Source: Methylophaga sp. (lineage in GTDB: Bacteria; Pseudomonadota; Gammaproteobacteria; Nitrosococcales; Methylophagaceae). Taken from it: a DNA stretch of 64,000 nt. Position 1 is the first letter of the stretch. Each line of letters starts with the position of its first letter. The stretch spans positions 62,001-126,000 of the forward strand of contig PAJP01000008.1 of assembly GCA_002706095.1 (NCBI GenBank), read 5' to 3'. The translations under genes and the position numbers were made by a program. Of this stretch, positions 16,475-24,521 are shown piece after piece. Below the pieces are notes generated by a model. That model did no database searches. It saw nothing but the letters and a program-made list of their open reading frames with translations, and was not told the origin of the DNA.

Positions 16475-17131
16475 TTACTGTTTTAAAGACTCGTCAAAAA
16501 CTTTAAAAGCCCAATGAGACAATTGTGTGTTATCATTTTCTCCGAAATAGTTTCTTAGGATTTTTATTTGCCAATCTTGTAACTCAACATTATATTTTTC
16601 TTTAGTGGTTTTTATATTAACCGTGTTATCGGGATTTACTTTTAATTGTTTTTTAAAATAGCCACGATTAGAATGTATCCCTACAGGTTCAATGTACTCT
16701 TCTTCGTATTCGACTAATACATCTTCAATTATATTACCTTTATTATACTCTTCTACATAGTATTCTATCCATTCTTCTGTTGGTTTTGGTTTATATTTTA
16801 TCCAAGGCGATTTATCAACAGTAAATTCAGGGTAATACCTTTCTACTTCCAATTCATCTGTTGTTGCGACTATTTTCTTACTACCTAAAGATGTTTCTTT
16901 TATGACAGCCTCTTCACTTGTTATCTTAAAAGGTCTTTTAGTATCTTTAGTTAAAACCCAATTTCCCTCCTTAATCTTTTCATCTGTTATTAGGTAAATA
17001 TCGTATCTAACTTCGTCTTCAGGGTCATTGAAATTAGCTTGATTATAATACAGCTTTCTTCCTTTGTGTGACCATAACTGACCGTCTTTACTTTCTAGTA
17101 GTATTACTTTTGCTTTTGTGTTCATTGTCAT
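16475..17131 (-). CDS. hypothetical protein
   Basis: 218 residues. The N-terminal 80 residues are beta-rich with 'WSHKGRKLYYNQANF', 'YDIYLITDEKIKEGNWVL'; the middle is acidic (EYYVEEYNKGNIIEDVLVE). The C-terminal 'ELQDWQIKILRNYFGEND' is helical. Function unknown; the pattern suggests a conserved phage protein rather than an orphan. Confidence 0.6.
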   Translation of the reverse strand: MTMNTKAKVILLESKDGQLWSHKGRKLYYNQANFNDPEDEVRYDIYLITDEKIKEGNWVLTKDTKRPFKITSEEAVIKETSLGSKKIVATTDELEVERYYPEFTVDKSPWIKYKPKPTEEWIEYYVEEYNKGNIIEDVLVEYEEEYIEPVGIHSNRGYFKKQLKVNPDNTVNIKTTKEKYNVELQDWQIKILRNYFGENDNTQLSHWAFKVFDESLKQ

Positions 17132-17220
17132 AATTTTCTTTTAACTCTGTCAATTTCATTTGTAAAGTATTGGTTTTACTGGTTTTTTGAGGTATTGTGT
17201 ATAAGTATAGTTATGTGGCA

Positions 17221-17466
17221 TTAAAAGTCACCACTTCTATCACGTTCTGAAACTGCTTGAACTTCTGCAATCATATCAGTCCATCTTTTTTCAGCTTTAT
17301 CACATATACAGCAAATCACATATTTTCTACCGCAATATTCACAATTAGATAAATCACCAGATAAATTCTTTTTTACCTTGTCTGTTTTCCATTGTAATTC
17401 CATAACTTTATTGTATGTTTCAATATCTAATTGTAAACATTCTTCCTTTGTCAAAATTCTGCTCAT
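17221..17466 (-). CDS. zinc-ribbon-like small protein in a cassette
   Basis: 81 residues from the ATG at 17466 (an upstream start at 17502 would put the first 12 codons inside the palindrome). It contains 'NCEYCGRKYVICCIC', a CxxC...CxxC zinc site. Flanked by copies of GCCACATAAC in opposite orientation and by the palindrome at 17480-17600, so it appears to be a mobile cassette gene. Confidence 0.6.
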   Translation of the reverse strand: MSRILTKEECLQLDIETYNKVMELQWKTDKVKKNLSGDLSNCEYCGRKYVICCICDKAEKRWTDMIAEVQAVSERDRSGDF

Positions 17467-17479
17467 AATAATTAACGCC

Positions 17480-17600
17480 ACATAACACTGTATATAAGGC
17501 ATTGCCTCTGTGGTCTTTTTTAAAGTTTATACTAATTTTAATCTTTCATTCATTCTATTAAGGTTCGTGAGGGCAACGCCTCATATACTAAACGTTACAC
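17480..17600 (-). repeat. attC-like palindrome E1
   Basis: Arms GTATATAAGGCATTGCC (17490-17506) and GGCAACGCCTCATATAC (17572-17588) pair except at arm positions 7 and 12, which are A-C on the plus strand and G-U on the minus (sense) strand. Outer boxes are ATAACA on the left and ACGTTA on the right. Confidence 0.65.
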
Positions 17601-17602
17601 TG

Positions 17603-17653
17603 CAAATATACGTACTATTAGTTTGTTTGTAAAGTAGTTTAAGAAATGTTTAA
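17603..17653 (-). promoter_or_regulatory. promoter of the 17.2-17.5 kb cassette gene
   Basis: -7 box TATATTTG (17603-17610) with TTAAAC at offsets 26 and 37 (17637-17642, 17648-17653); the distal box holds the stop codon of the next gene. Confidence 0.55.
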
Positions 17654-17772
17654 CGTTTAGGTTTATATTTGTGGTGATTTAATATATTTATATGCGGATT
17701 TTCCTCTAACCATTTAATAAAGTCAAAGTTTAAGTATATTGGTTTTTTATGTTTTAATTTTCTCTTTTTCAT
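17650..17772 (-). CDS. small basic protein (40 aa)
   Basis: Starts MKKRKLKHKKPIYLNFDFI. Very basic first 10 residues. It follows the HTH gene by 38 bp. Function unknown. Confidence 0.5.
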   Translation of the reverse strand: MKKRKLKHKKPIYLNFDFIKWLEENPHINILNHHKYKPKR

Positions 17773-17810
17773 TTTTCGTTACCAACTATAAGGCTTAGAG
17801 CTAGGCTCAG

Positions 17811-18719
17811 TTAAAGCCTTAACCTCCCTTCCATCTGTTTACTATTCCACGGCAATACTACCTCCCCCTCATCATAATAGAAGTCTCTATCTAACCAAAT
17901 TACTTCTGGCGCGATTTCTTCACAAATTCTACCGTTGTGATAAGTTAGATTGTTATAGTCATCTATTATCTTGGCTTTTATTTGTAAGTATTGTTTGTAG
18001 GTGTAGTATTGATTGTGTATTGGTCTAAATCTGCGGCGAGTTTTTATTTTCCCCATTTCCTCTAATTTATCCTTTAATCTCTTCCCGCGTTGTTTTCTTG
18101 CTGTTTGATTTTCGCAGCCGTCATCATATACATATTTTGCAAATGCTTTATTTGATAAAATAGTGTTTTTACACCATTGTGGGTTGTTAGGATATAACTT
18201 ACCCTCTTCGATAGCTCGGTCTATTTGTCTTCTTAATTTTTTAGACACCTTACCATCTTCCCTTGCGAGAAGCCTTATTCCTTTGAGCAGTGTTCCTTTT
18301 TTATCAATTGCTCTTTGCTGATCTTGTATTTGGGAGCATATAATAACAGACATCGCCATATATTTTGTGTCTGTTATCTTAGTACATAATTCAATAGGTA
18401 CTTTTTTATTGTTTTTATTGTTAAATCTAAACGCTAATGTTTTTGAACCGACCAAGAAAAAACCGCCATCAGAAGTAAATCTACCTAAATCTAAATATAT
18501 TAGATCAGATATATACTTTCTAAGGGCGGTCTGCGATATTCCCGTCTTTTCTTGTAGTAATTTGTAGCCTTTTAAGCCGTTTTTAGGCGCAATGTAGTGA
18601 TTACCCTCTCTAGCTTTTAAAAGGTGCGCATAAACAGCAATAGACCCATAGCAATCCACTTCACTATTCTGATGAATGTGAAAGAAAACTTTTGAGTCTA
18701 TCCAAGATATATTACGCAT
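17811..18719 (-). CDS. helix-turn-helix protein, likely replication or regulatory
   Basis: 302 residues. A winged-helix-like unit lies at about 45-95 ('LLQEKTGISQTALRKYISDL', then 'TSDGGFFLVGSKTLAFRFN'). The middle is basic with many R/K ('KTRRRFRPIHNQYYTYKQYL'), suggesting nucleic-acid binding. It is expressed from a strong promoter at 18841 through a 110-nt leader that can form a pseudoknot; the primase gene at 58.1 kb has the same kind of leader. That shared control suggests a replication-related role. Confidence 0.6.
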   Translation of the reverse strand: MRNISWIDSKVFFHIHQNSEVDCYGSIAVYAHLLKAREGNHYIAPKNGLKGYKLLQEKTGISQTALRKYISDLIYLDLGRFTSDGGFFLVGSKTLAFRFNNKNNKKVPIELCTKITDTKYMAMSVIICSQIQDQQRAIDKKGTLLKGIRLLAREDGKVSKKLRRQIDRAIEEGKLYPNNPQWCKNTILSNKAFAKYVYDDGCENQTARKQRGKRLKDKLEEMGKIKTRRRFRPIHNQYYTYKQYLQIKAKIIDDYNNLTYHNGRICEEIAPEVIWLDRDFYYDEGEVVLPWNSKQMEGRLRL

Positions 18720-18836
18720 TTCTACAAATAAGAAACGCCCCCTTTAATAATAGCTGTCAGGCTTATCACACAGAAGGAGGCAGTTTCGTTATTTGCTTAT
18801 ATTTATTTTACTGTTATGATAAACGGTAGCCTGACA
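18720..18836 (-). ncRNA. pseudoknot-forming leader RNA L1
   Basis: On the minus strand, in order: a TGTCAGGCT (18836-18828), b (18787-18774), a' AGCCTGACA (18763-18755), b' (18745-18732). a/a' pair over 9 bp. b/b' pair over 13 bp with one bulged T and one G-U pair. The interleaved order makes an H-type pseudoknot ending 12 bp before the start codon. The element at 59.35-59.46 kb has the same topology with different sequence. Confidence 0.6.
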
Positions 18837-18840
18837 AGTG

Positions 18841-18891
18841 CAAATATATAACAAACTTTCCAAACTACCAAACACCTTAAATATTTTTTAA
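18841..18891 (-). promoter_or_regulatory. promoter of the HTH gene leader
   Basis: -7 box TATATTTG (18841-18848); TTAAGG at offset 26 and TTAAAA at offset 37. The surrounding sequence is close to the primase promoter at 59468. Confidence 0.6.
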
Positions 18892-18901
18892 TGAAAATAC
18901 A

Positions 18902-18997
18902 CTAAACTCCATATCTTACAATACAAATAATAACAGGTGCTAATATTAATAGTGCTGTTAAAGTTTGTAGTACCTTTTTTACTACTTTATACCTCAT
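18902..18997 (-). CDS. 31-residue single-span membrane peptide
   Basis: Starts MRYKVVKKVLQTLTALL and continues as one hydrophobic segment with a short tail. The basic N-terminus followed by a TM helix is typical of small phage membrane peptides. It begins 3 bp after the zinc-protein gene. A 30-residue counterpart sits in the same relative place at 59521-59613. Confidence 0.55.
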   Translation of the reverse strand: MRYKVVKKVLQTLTALLILAPVIICIVRYGV

Positions 18998-19000
18998 ACC

Positions 19001-19396
19001 TTACTGATTATTATACTCTACCCACTCTTTATTTATATCTATTTTATATTTTTCCACTAAGTACTCAAATAGTCCTTCTTTGTTTACCTCTTTCCCTGAA
19101 CAATACGGGCAATATTTAGGTTGAATATTAGTATCATCTATAATTTCACCATCTTTCCAATAAGGATTCCCTTCACTATCGTAAAAATCTTCTTTTTGCA
19201 TATAAAGTTCTTCACACAACTGATCTATTTTACTCTCGTCAAATTTAGTTCCGTAATCGTATGCAAATTTACTATTTACGTCATCATTAACCAAACAGTC
19301 TGTACATAAACTAGTACCACATCTAAAACAGCTATCTACATACTCTGAATATTTTGATTCGCCGCAAGAATTACAACTATAAAAATCTACTCCCAT
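19001..19396 (-). CDS. multi-zinc-finger small protein
   Basis: 131 residues. Cysteine pairs: 'YSCNSCGES', 'SCFRCGTSLC' and C-terminal 'KYCPYCSG', so two or more zinc sites. The middle is acidic. Next to the membrane peptide and leader L1. Function unknown; a protein- or nucleic-acid-binding adaptor is plausible. Confidence 0.6.
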   Translation of the reverse strand: MGVDFYSCNSCGESKYSEYVDSCFRCGTSLCTDCLVNDDVNSKFAYDYGTKFDESKIDQLCEELYMQKEDFYDSEGNPYWKDGEIIDDTNIQPKYCPYCSGKEVNKEGLFEYLVEKYKIDINKEWVEYNNQ

Positions 19397-19644
19397 TATC
19401 TCTTAATTTTATAAGTTACTGTCTTTACCTCTTCCATTTCAAAAAACTTTAAGTAGTGATCTGCATCCTCCCACATCATAGTCTCAGAAAATAAATCGCC
19501 AACAAAACGGACTCCAATAATCTTATCAAAACCTTTTAATTGAAATACATCTATTGCTGTTTCGTACCACCTACGTTTATCAACATCTAAATAGGATGCT
19601 AAGTCTTTTTTATCTACAAAAAACAATTTGATAAAATTTTTCAT
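19396..19644 (-). CDS. small hypothetical protein
   Basis: 82 residues; overlaps the next gene by one base. 'MKNFIKLFFVDKKDLASYLD' start, amphipathic. Own promoter at 19676. Function unknown. Confidence 0.6.
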   Translation of the reverse strand: MKNFIKLFFVDKKDLASYLDVDKRRWYETAIDVFQLKGFDKIIGVRFVGDLFSETMMWEDADHYLKFFEMEEVKTVTYKIKR

Positions 19645-19675
19645 TCTTTTTTATTTTTTAATTATTTCTCTTCTA

Positions 19676-19725
19676 CAAATATACAACTTTCTCTAATTAT
19701 TACCAAAGACTTTAACAGTTTTTAA
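19676..19725 (-). promoter_or_regulatory. promoter of the 19.0-19.6 kb genes
   Basis: -7 box TATATTTG (19676-19683); TTAAAG at offset 26 and TTAAAA at offset 36. The distal box contains the stop of the gene ending at 19722. Confidence 0.55.
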
Positions 19726-19931
19726 CTATTTAAAAGTTTATATTGGATGTCTTCTAATCTGTTTATTAAATCTCTCTGTTCTCTTGATAAAGATTTTATT
19801 TTATCTTTTTGCCCGCTTCTTTCAGCGTCAGATGCTCTCATCATAACTTCTCCTGTTTCTATTATACCTAATCTACAAGCGATACAAATATATAGATCTT
19901 TTTTCTCTTGTTGTGTTAATTCGAATGTCAT
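19722..19931 (-). CDS. small helical protein
   Basis: 69 residues, helical with 'LSREQRDLINRLEDIQYKLL' at the end. One-base overlap with the nuclease gene, so coupled to it. Function unknown. Confidence 0.6.
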   Translation of the reverse strand: MTFELTQQEKKDLYICIACRLGIIETGEVMMRASDAERSGQKDKIKSLSREQRDLINRLEDIQYKLLNS

Positions 19932-20680
19932 TATTTAAATATTTTTAAGTAAGTTTTGTACAAACTACTAATTTCTTTGATTGTATTTTTTACTAACTTT
20001 TCTGTTTCTTTTAGTCTTTTTTCGTCCCAACTATAAGGTTCATACCATATCTTTTTGCCTACTGTTAGAGCTTCTCTCCCGCCGCCTTGCATACACTGAT
20101 AACCACCTAATCTTTCAATAATACAATACTCGGCTTCTTTTACAATCAAACCTTTCTGTTTTAATCCCCAAATATAGATTTCAATTTGATGTTTTTCAGG
20201 TTTATGTAAATCTTTCTTACTGCTTTCAGATTTGGTTTTATAATCTCTTAGCAGAAGAACGGTTTTATCAATTGGCGGCGTAGAATCATCCAAATAACCT
20301 AAAACAACTACGTCTAAATCTTCTAAGTAAATTAAAATTTCTTCTTGATAAACTCCTAACGGTTTTACTTTATCTAAAGTTTCTAATTCTTCTTTAGTGA
20401 AATTTTCTTTACCTTTCTTTTCAGTTACATAATCCTCGACCTCTGTACCAAAGGTCGCCCATCCTAAATCAGGGTACTTTTCACCTAAAAAGTATTTTCT
20501 CATATACTCAAACTTACCTAACAGACCTGTGTTAAATCCACTTTTACTGTTAAAGGTTTCTATTTGAGACCAAGAGACACAATATTTACCTATGTATTTT
20601 TTATGTTCTGGATTTTCTCCTCCTTTTCTCCAAAGGAAGTCTGTATATTTTTTAGGTAATTCTATTTTTAGTTTTGGCAT
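19931..20680 (-). CDS. PD-(D/E)XK nuclease (RecB/Cas4-like)
   Basis: 249 residues. Nuclease pattern: 'ATFGTEVEDYV' (E80/E82), 'VVVLGYLDD' (about D131), 'LLLRDYKTKS' (D146 and K148) and 'HQIEIYIWGLK', the order of the RecB-family exonuclease fold. It probably degrades or processes DNA ends in phage recombination. It overlaps the exonuclease-like gene by 1 bp; the pair looks like a functional unit. Confidence 0.7.
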   Translation of the reverse strand: MPKLKIELPKKYTDFLWRKGGENPEHKKYIGKYCVSWSQIETFNSKSGFNTGLLGKFEYMRKYFLGEKYPDLGWATFGTEVEDYVTEKKGKENFTKEELETLDKVKPLGVYQEEILIYLEDLDVVVLGYLDDSTPPIDKTVLLLRDYKTKSESSKKDLHKPEKHQIEIYIWGLKQKGLIVKEAEYCIIERLGGYQCMQGGGREALTVGKKIWYEPYSWDEKRLKETEKLVKNTIKEISSLYKTYLKIFK

Positions 20681-21576
20681 TATAACTCTTTTACAAAATT
20701 AGTAATTTCTTCTTCCTTTTTCTGTTTAACAGCTTTTTTATCTCCTTTTTGTTGATAAACTGACAACAGTAAACTTTCTATGTTATTCTTATCGTTTTTC
20801 GATAATTTTTTCTTGCCTATTAACTCTTTAATTTCTTCTTGAATCTCAGTTGTAAAATTACCTAAAGACATAAGTTTTTGTAATAAAGGCTTTTCTTCTA
20901 CTTCAACATCTTCATCTAAAACTTTAACAGTGACTTCCGATGCAAATATCTTATCTTCTCCTGTAAAGCTATAATAAACGTTTACAAGGGTTTTTATATA
21001 ATCTACCTCGCTGTCATCTAACTCTTGTGTTTTACCTGCTAAAAACGCTTTATATACGTCTTCTCCTTCTATAATGTTGTGATCGATACCTAAGTTGTAA
21101 GCGTGTTCCAATAACGTGGATTTAAACCATCCAATTCCTTGAACATACTCAGAAACACTAATGGTTTGTTTTAAATTCCAGGGGCGCATACCAAGATGAT
21201 TGAGCGATGGTGGTAATATACTCATACTTAGATTATTTGCTGCCATTCGAGTAGTAACAAAAGGTAAAGTAAAGGCTGCATTCCAAGTAGCAACAGAATA
21301 AGAACTACTGTTGTTTAAAATGTTCAATAGTTCCGTTAAAACCGATTCTTCTGTTCCTTTTAAAATTTGTACTCTTAACATACCGTTATTTACAAAACCT
21401 AAAGTTACTGAGTGTATTTTCCCAAACAAAGGATTTGCCGCCGACTCAGATAAAAAAACAGATTCTAAATCTTGAAGGTCTTTGTAATCTTCATACTTAT
21501 TCTTATACATTTCTAACAACTCTTCTGTTGGTTGCTTTGGTAATGTAAGTAATTTTAAAAATATTGTCTCTTTCAT
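20680..21576 (-). CDS. 3'-5' exonuclease-like fold with lost catalytic acids
   Basis: 298 residues. Spacing and hydrophobic pattern follow the PolB-type DEDDy exonuclease: 'FGKIHSVTLGF' (usual D-x-E region), 'VATWNAAFTLPFVTTRM' (usual N-x-x-F-D), 'LNHLGMRPWNLKQ', 'YIKTLVNVYYSFTG' (usual DV..T). The expected acidic residues are absent in motif I and replaced in motif II (FT instead of FD), so it is probably a structural derivative. It overlaps the PD-(D/E)XK gene and a 60-residue gene. The assignment rests on pattern only. Confidence 0.4.
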   Translation of the reverse strand: MKETIFLKLLTLPKQPTEELLEMYKNKYEDYKDLQDLESVFLSESAANPLFGKIHSVTLGFVNNGMLRVQILKGTEESVLTELLNILNNSSSYSVATWNAAFTLPFVTTRMAANNLSMSILPPSLNHLGMRPWNLKQTISVSEYVQGIGWFKSTLLEHAYNLGIDHNIIEGEDVYKAFLAGKTQELDDSEVDYIKTLVNVYYSFTGEDKIFASEVTVKVLDEDVEVEEKPLLQKLMSLGNFTTEIQEEIKELIGKKKLSKNDKNNIESLLLSVYQQKGDKKAVKQKKEEEITNFVKEL

Positions 21577-21755
21577 AATTTAATTTTTAATTGTTGTTTT
21601 ACTTCTCTTAAATCTTTAACTAAAGAACCGTCTAAATCTTCTAATGCAAATATAGACAATTCAATTATATCTAACATTTGAACTCTCGTTAAAGTATTGT
21701 TAAACTTCTGTTTTATGTTATTGTTATCGTCTGTATAACAATTTTGATCACTCAT
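21573..21755 (-). CDS. small hypothetical protein
   Basis: 60 residues, acidic-basic helix ('LVKDLREVKQQLKIKL'). Four-base overlaps on both sides link it to the recombinase and exonuclease-like genes. Function unknown. Confidence 0.6.
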   Translation of the reverse strand: MSDQNCYTDDNNNIKQKFNNTLTRVQMLDIIELSIFALEDLDGSLVKDLREVKQQLKIKL

Positions 21756-22543
21756 ATTGGTGAATTTACTTCATTTAATATATCTTTTGAAACGTGTGTA
21801 TAGATTTCCGTAGTTTTTGAATTCTTATGCCCTAATACTAACTGTATTGTTCTTAAATTTTCTTTTGACTCAACAAGACTCGTCGCATAGCTGTGACGGA
21901 TAATATGTGGATTAATGTCTAAATACTTGTGAGATATGTTTCTTAAACTACTATAAGTGTACTTACCGCCAGTGCCTTCAAATAAAAATTGTTTTGGTTT
22001 GTACTCTTTAAAATACTCTCTTAATAAAATTAAATTATTTTTTGAAAAAGGTACATATCTATCTTTGTTAAATTTAGAATTTCTAACTAATAACAACATT
22101 CTACTTGAGTCTATATCTTCTATTTTTAAATTTAACACTTCAGATGCTCTTAAACCTGTACCAAACATCAAAGATAAGATAGCTTTATGTTTTAAATTAA
22201 CTATCTTGTTAATTTTCAGTATTAATTTTTGTTTCTCTATTACCCTTGGCAACTTTCGTTGTTTTCTAGGTCGATTAAAATCTACCTTGTTGTACTTCTT
22301 TCCTAAAACTTTAGAGTATAAGAATTTTAAACTACTTAAAACTTGATTTTGCTGAGAAACAGAAGAAAATCTATAATTCTTAATATAATTTTCAAAATCA
22401 GAAGAATTTAAATGGATGTACTGCTTCTCTATTTGACAAACAAATTCAGATATATAGTTTAAATATATACGTTGTGTATTTTCGGCGTAATTTAAAAATA
22501 TAAGTTTTTCACTACAAATCTTTATAATTTTTCTATTTTTCAT
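21752..22543 (-). CDS. tyrosine recombinase
   Basis: 263 residues with a SAM-like core-binding domain (about 10-85) and catalytic domain. Catalytic set complete: R132 (GTGLRASEVL), lysine in the beta hairpin about K157-K160, H213-x-x-R216 (HIIRHSYATS), H239 (LGHKN) and nucleophile Y248 (TTEIYTHV). It lacks the extra segment typical of integron integrases, so it is XerC/D- or phage-integrase-like by structure. The palindrome-flanked small-gene array begins right upstream, an integron-like arrangement. It is translationally coupled to 21573-21755. Confidence 0.85.
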   Translation of the reverse strand: MKNRKIIKICSEKLIFLNYAENTQRIYLNYISEFVCQIEKQYIHLNSSDFENYIKNYRFSSVSQQNQVLSSLKFLYSKVLGKKYNKVDFNRPRKQRKLPRVIEKQKLILKINKIVNLKHKAILSLMFGTGLRASEVLNLKIEDIDSSRMLLLVRNSKFNKDRYVPFSKNNLILLREYFKEYKPKQFLFEGTGGKYTYSSLRNISHKYLDINPHIIRHSYATSLVESKENLRTIQLVLGHKNSKTTEIYTHVSKDILNEVNSPI

Positions 22544-22597
22544 ACTCTAAAGTCTTTGTTTATAGGTGTTTAGATATTAGTTATCGATATATAGTAG

Positions 22598-22876
22598 TTA
22601 TGCACAAGCAAAAGAGCCTGTGCCTTCAACGTCATATCCTACCCATCTACTCACAAGAATAAATTTTACACCTTTAGGGGCTTTTTTCAACTTTCTTCTA
22701 AACGCTTTTACACTTCTACAACTTTGGTGCGAGCTATAACCTTTCTCACCTGCTTTGGGGTTTTGTTCCCATCTATTAGTATTATAATTAAACCACCATC
22801 CATTTTCAAAGGTCGTAAAGCCCATAAATCGGTAATTTATTCTTGTTCTCTTTTGTGCTTTATATTTAAGTTTCAT
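22598..22876 (-). CDS. cassette gene, hypothetical protein (92 aa)
   Basis: Starts MKLKYKAQKRTRINYRF. Basic; 'WWFNYNTNRWEQNPKAG' in the middle. An in-frame start at 22918 would use palindrome sequence and is less likely. First gene of the array beside the recombinase. Function unknown. Confidence 0.55.
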   Translation of the reverse strand: MKLKYKAQKRTRINYRFMGFTTFENGWWFNYNTNRWEQNPKAGEKGYSSHQSCRSVKAFRRKLKKAPKGVKFILVSRWVGYDVEGTGSFACA

Positions 22877-22889
22877 CTTGTCTAATTTT

Positions 22890-22998
22890 TGCCAGATGCA
22901 TAACAAAGTGTATAGCAAATAGCCTATTAATATTCAGTTCTTAATTCGTTGGTTCGTGCTTCGGCTACTTGCCATACACAAACCGTTCTAACAAATAG
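22890..22998 (-). repeat. attC-like palindrome E3
   Basis: Arms GTGTATAGCAAATAGCC (22908-22924) and GGCTACTTGCCATACAC (22963-22979); mismatches again only at arm positions 7 and 12 (A-C on plus, G-U on minus). Left box ATAACA, right box CGTTC. Confidence 0.7.
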
Positions 22999-23027
22999 CA
23001 AAAATGCCTGCGCTAAGTTTGATCTAC

Positions 23028-23250
23028 TTATTTGTCTAAAGTTCCTATATGGTAAGAATCGATGTTATCAAACCAATAGTTTATCCCTTTTTCACTTAAA
23101 GTACGATCGATGTCTATTTGGCAAAGACAAGCATCGGGATTCACATCTTTATAAGCTTCGTCTCTTACCGGCTCGAACTTAAAGTGTTCTTTAAACTGTC
23201 TTGGTGTTTCAATTTCTTTTTCTCCTTCTTTTATTACTATCTTCTGGCAT
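23028..23250 (-). pseudogene. cassette open frame without start codon
   Basis: An open frame of about 70 codons reads 'IVIKEGEKEIETPRQFKEHF', then '...NYWFDNIDSYHIGTLDK'. It looks coding, but no ATG, GTG or TTG is in frame before the upstream stop. An ATG 12 bp upstream lies in another frame, so a 1-base indel near the start is likely. Between palindromes E3 and E4. Confidence 0.45.
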
Positions 23251-23352
23251 ATAGTTTATCATTTTAAGTTATTACTGTTTCAGATTTTCCATACTTCCTT
23301 TTTGCGTTACACGCTTAGCCTTCGCTTATATTTTTACTACTTGCAAGAACTG

Positions 23353-23681
23353 TGTATAACAACCATACGTCTAAGGTATAAATCACTTTAATAGTCTTTT
23401 TTTGGCTGTCTCCATCTAATACCTTCCCATTCCCCGAAAACTAAATATCGTTCATTATCGTTACAAACCTTTTCAGCACTATCTCTTCTTACGTTCTTTC
23501 TTTCTCCATTAGGGTAAACTAACCAGCATTTATAATTTTCTCCTTCTGTAGATTTTAATCTTGCTCCTATTTGTAAAGCTTCTAGTATCATATTTTGATA
23601 ATCACTCATAATTCTGTTTTTAAAAGCCAAAAAAATTAATGGCTTGGTTATTAATTAATCGTTATTGTTGTAGTACGGTTG
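23353..23681 (-). repeat. palindrome arms E4 enclosing a whole gene
   Basis: GTATAACAACCATAC (23353-23367) and GTACGGTTGTTATAC (about 23667-23681) are complementary except at arm position 12. Unlike the other copies, the arms flank the complete gene 23388-23609. A CCGTTAGC box follows the right arm. Confidence 0.5.
23388..23609 (-). CDS. cassette gene, hypothetical protein (73 aa)
   Basis: Starts MSDYQNMILEALQIGARL at 23609. Contains 'YKCWLVYPNGERKNVRRDSA', a short beta-rich stretch. Sits inside palindrome arms E4. Function unknown. Confidence 0.6.
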   Translation of the reverse strand: MSDYQNMILEALQIGARLKSTEGENYKCWLVYPNGERKNVRRDSAEKVCNDNERYLVFGEWEGIRWRQPKKDY

Positions 23682-23701
23682 TTATACAATTCCGTTAGCA
23701 A

Positions 23702-23959
23702 CTATTTGCCAATACGAATAGTATCGCCAATTTTAAAAGTCTTGTCACTATAAAATTTAAACCCTACATTATTTTCACCATCAGTAATTCTATATTCGTA
23801 TTTGCACTTTTCTTCTTCAAGTTCATATACATAGTACACTATCATTTTATCAGAGTCGGTTACTTTATCATTTGGTACTCTTGTGTCATCACAAGAAAAG
23901 AAAACAGTTGCTAACAAAGTATATAGTGTATAGCTAATAAGTGTTTTAAATCGTTTCAT
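23702..23959 (-). CDS. small predicted lipoprotein
   Basis: 85 residues. The N-terminus 'MKRFKTLISYTLYTLLATVF' leads to a lipobox FFSC (Cys at about 23), then an acidic mature part. Expected to be exported and lipid-anchored, exposed on the periplasmic or outer face. Part of the signal peptide (SYTLYT) is encoded by the left arm of palindrome E5. Phage lipoproteins often block superinfection; here that is only a guess. Confidence 0.6.
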   Translation of the reverse strand: MKRFKTLISYTLYTLLATVFFSCDDTRVPNDKVTDSDKMIVYYVYELEEEKCKYEYRITDGENNVGFKFYSDKTFKIGDTIRIGK

Positions 23960-24040
23960 TTGTTTATCTATTTAAGTTATTAATAATTCAAAGTTCAAGC
24001 GTTTTTGGTCGCTACACACCATATACAACCACGTTGGCAG
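23908..24040 (-). repeat. attC-like palindrome E5
   Basis: Arms GTATATAGTGTATAGC (23919-23934) and GCTACACACCATATAC (24011-24026) differ only at positions 7 and 12 (A-C on plus, G-U on minus). Left box GCTAACA, right box ACGTTGGC. The left arm lies inside the lipoprotein coding sequence. Confidence 0.7.
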
Positions 24041-24045
24041 TAATA

Positions 24046-24270
24046 TTAACGTCTAAACTTACCACCAACAACTTGTTCTAGTTTTCTTAAATCTTCTGGC
24101 TCTAAAACTATGGTCTGTCCGTTTTTGCTAACCGCTATTATTTGGTCGGTAAAACCAGCATATTCCTTGTTAGTTGTATTTCCGCACAGCTTCACCATAC
24201 TACTTCCAACATCACCTATAAATAATGCTTTGTTTTGTTCCGTTTCTAAGTCTATTTTATCCCAATTCAT
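24046..24270 (-). CDS. cassette gene, hypothetical protein (74 aa)
   Basis: Contains 'IIAVSKNGQTIVLEPEDLRK'; beta then helix. Ends next to palindrome E5. Function unknown. Confidence 0.55.
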   Translation of the reverse strand: MNWDKIDLETEQNKALFIGDVGSSMVKLCGNTTNKEYAGFTDQIIAVSKNGQTIVLEPEDLRKLEQVVGGKFRR

Positions 24271-24329
24271 TGTTTTATAATTTAAAAGTTTATTAATATT
24301 TACACAGCACTATTCATAGCTGCATCCCG

Positions 24330-24509
24330 TTAGTCGTAATAACGCCATTCAGTAATTGTATCTTTTTCTTGAGTTATTACTTCAACTGGGTATTTTATAG
24401 CCCACGTAGCACCCCACCCTTTTTGCCACTCTAATTTATATATTTTGCCATCTTCGTCAGGTAACAATGCATATAGCCCATTTCGTCCCTCAACGTACCA
24501 TATGCTCAC
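24330..24509 (-). CDS. cassette gene, hypothetical protein (59 aa)
   Basis: GTG start; reads MSIWYVEGRNGLYALLPDED, then 'IYKLEWQKGWGATWAI' and ends 'TEWRYYD'. Bounded by CCGTTAG boxes on both sides, the right-box type of this repeat family, with a weak palindrome GCATAT/ATATGC near its start. Function unknown. Confidence 0.5.
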   Translation of the reverse strand: MSIWYVEGRNGLYALLPDEDGKIYKLEWQKGWGATWAIKYPVEVITQEKDTITEWRYYD

Positions 24510-24521
24510 CGTTAGGGTGCA

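Noticed and set aside
21957..22346. 129-codon plus-strand frame
   Set aside because: Antisense to the tyrosine recombinase, whose motifs are all present.
21752..22543. Classical integron integrase (IntI)
   Set aside because: The characteristic extra segment near the catalytic domain is missing, so only an integron-like arrangement is claimed.
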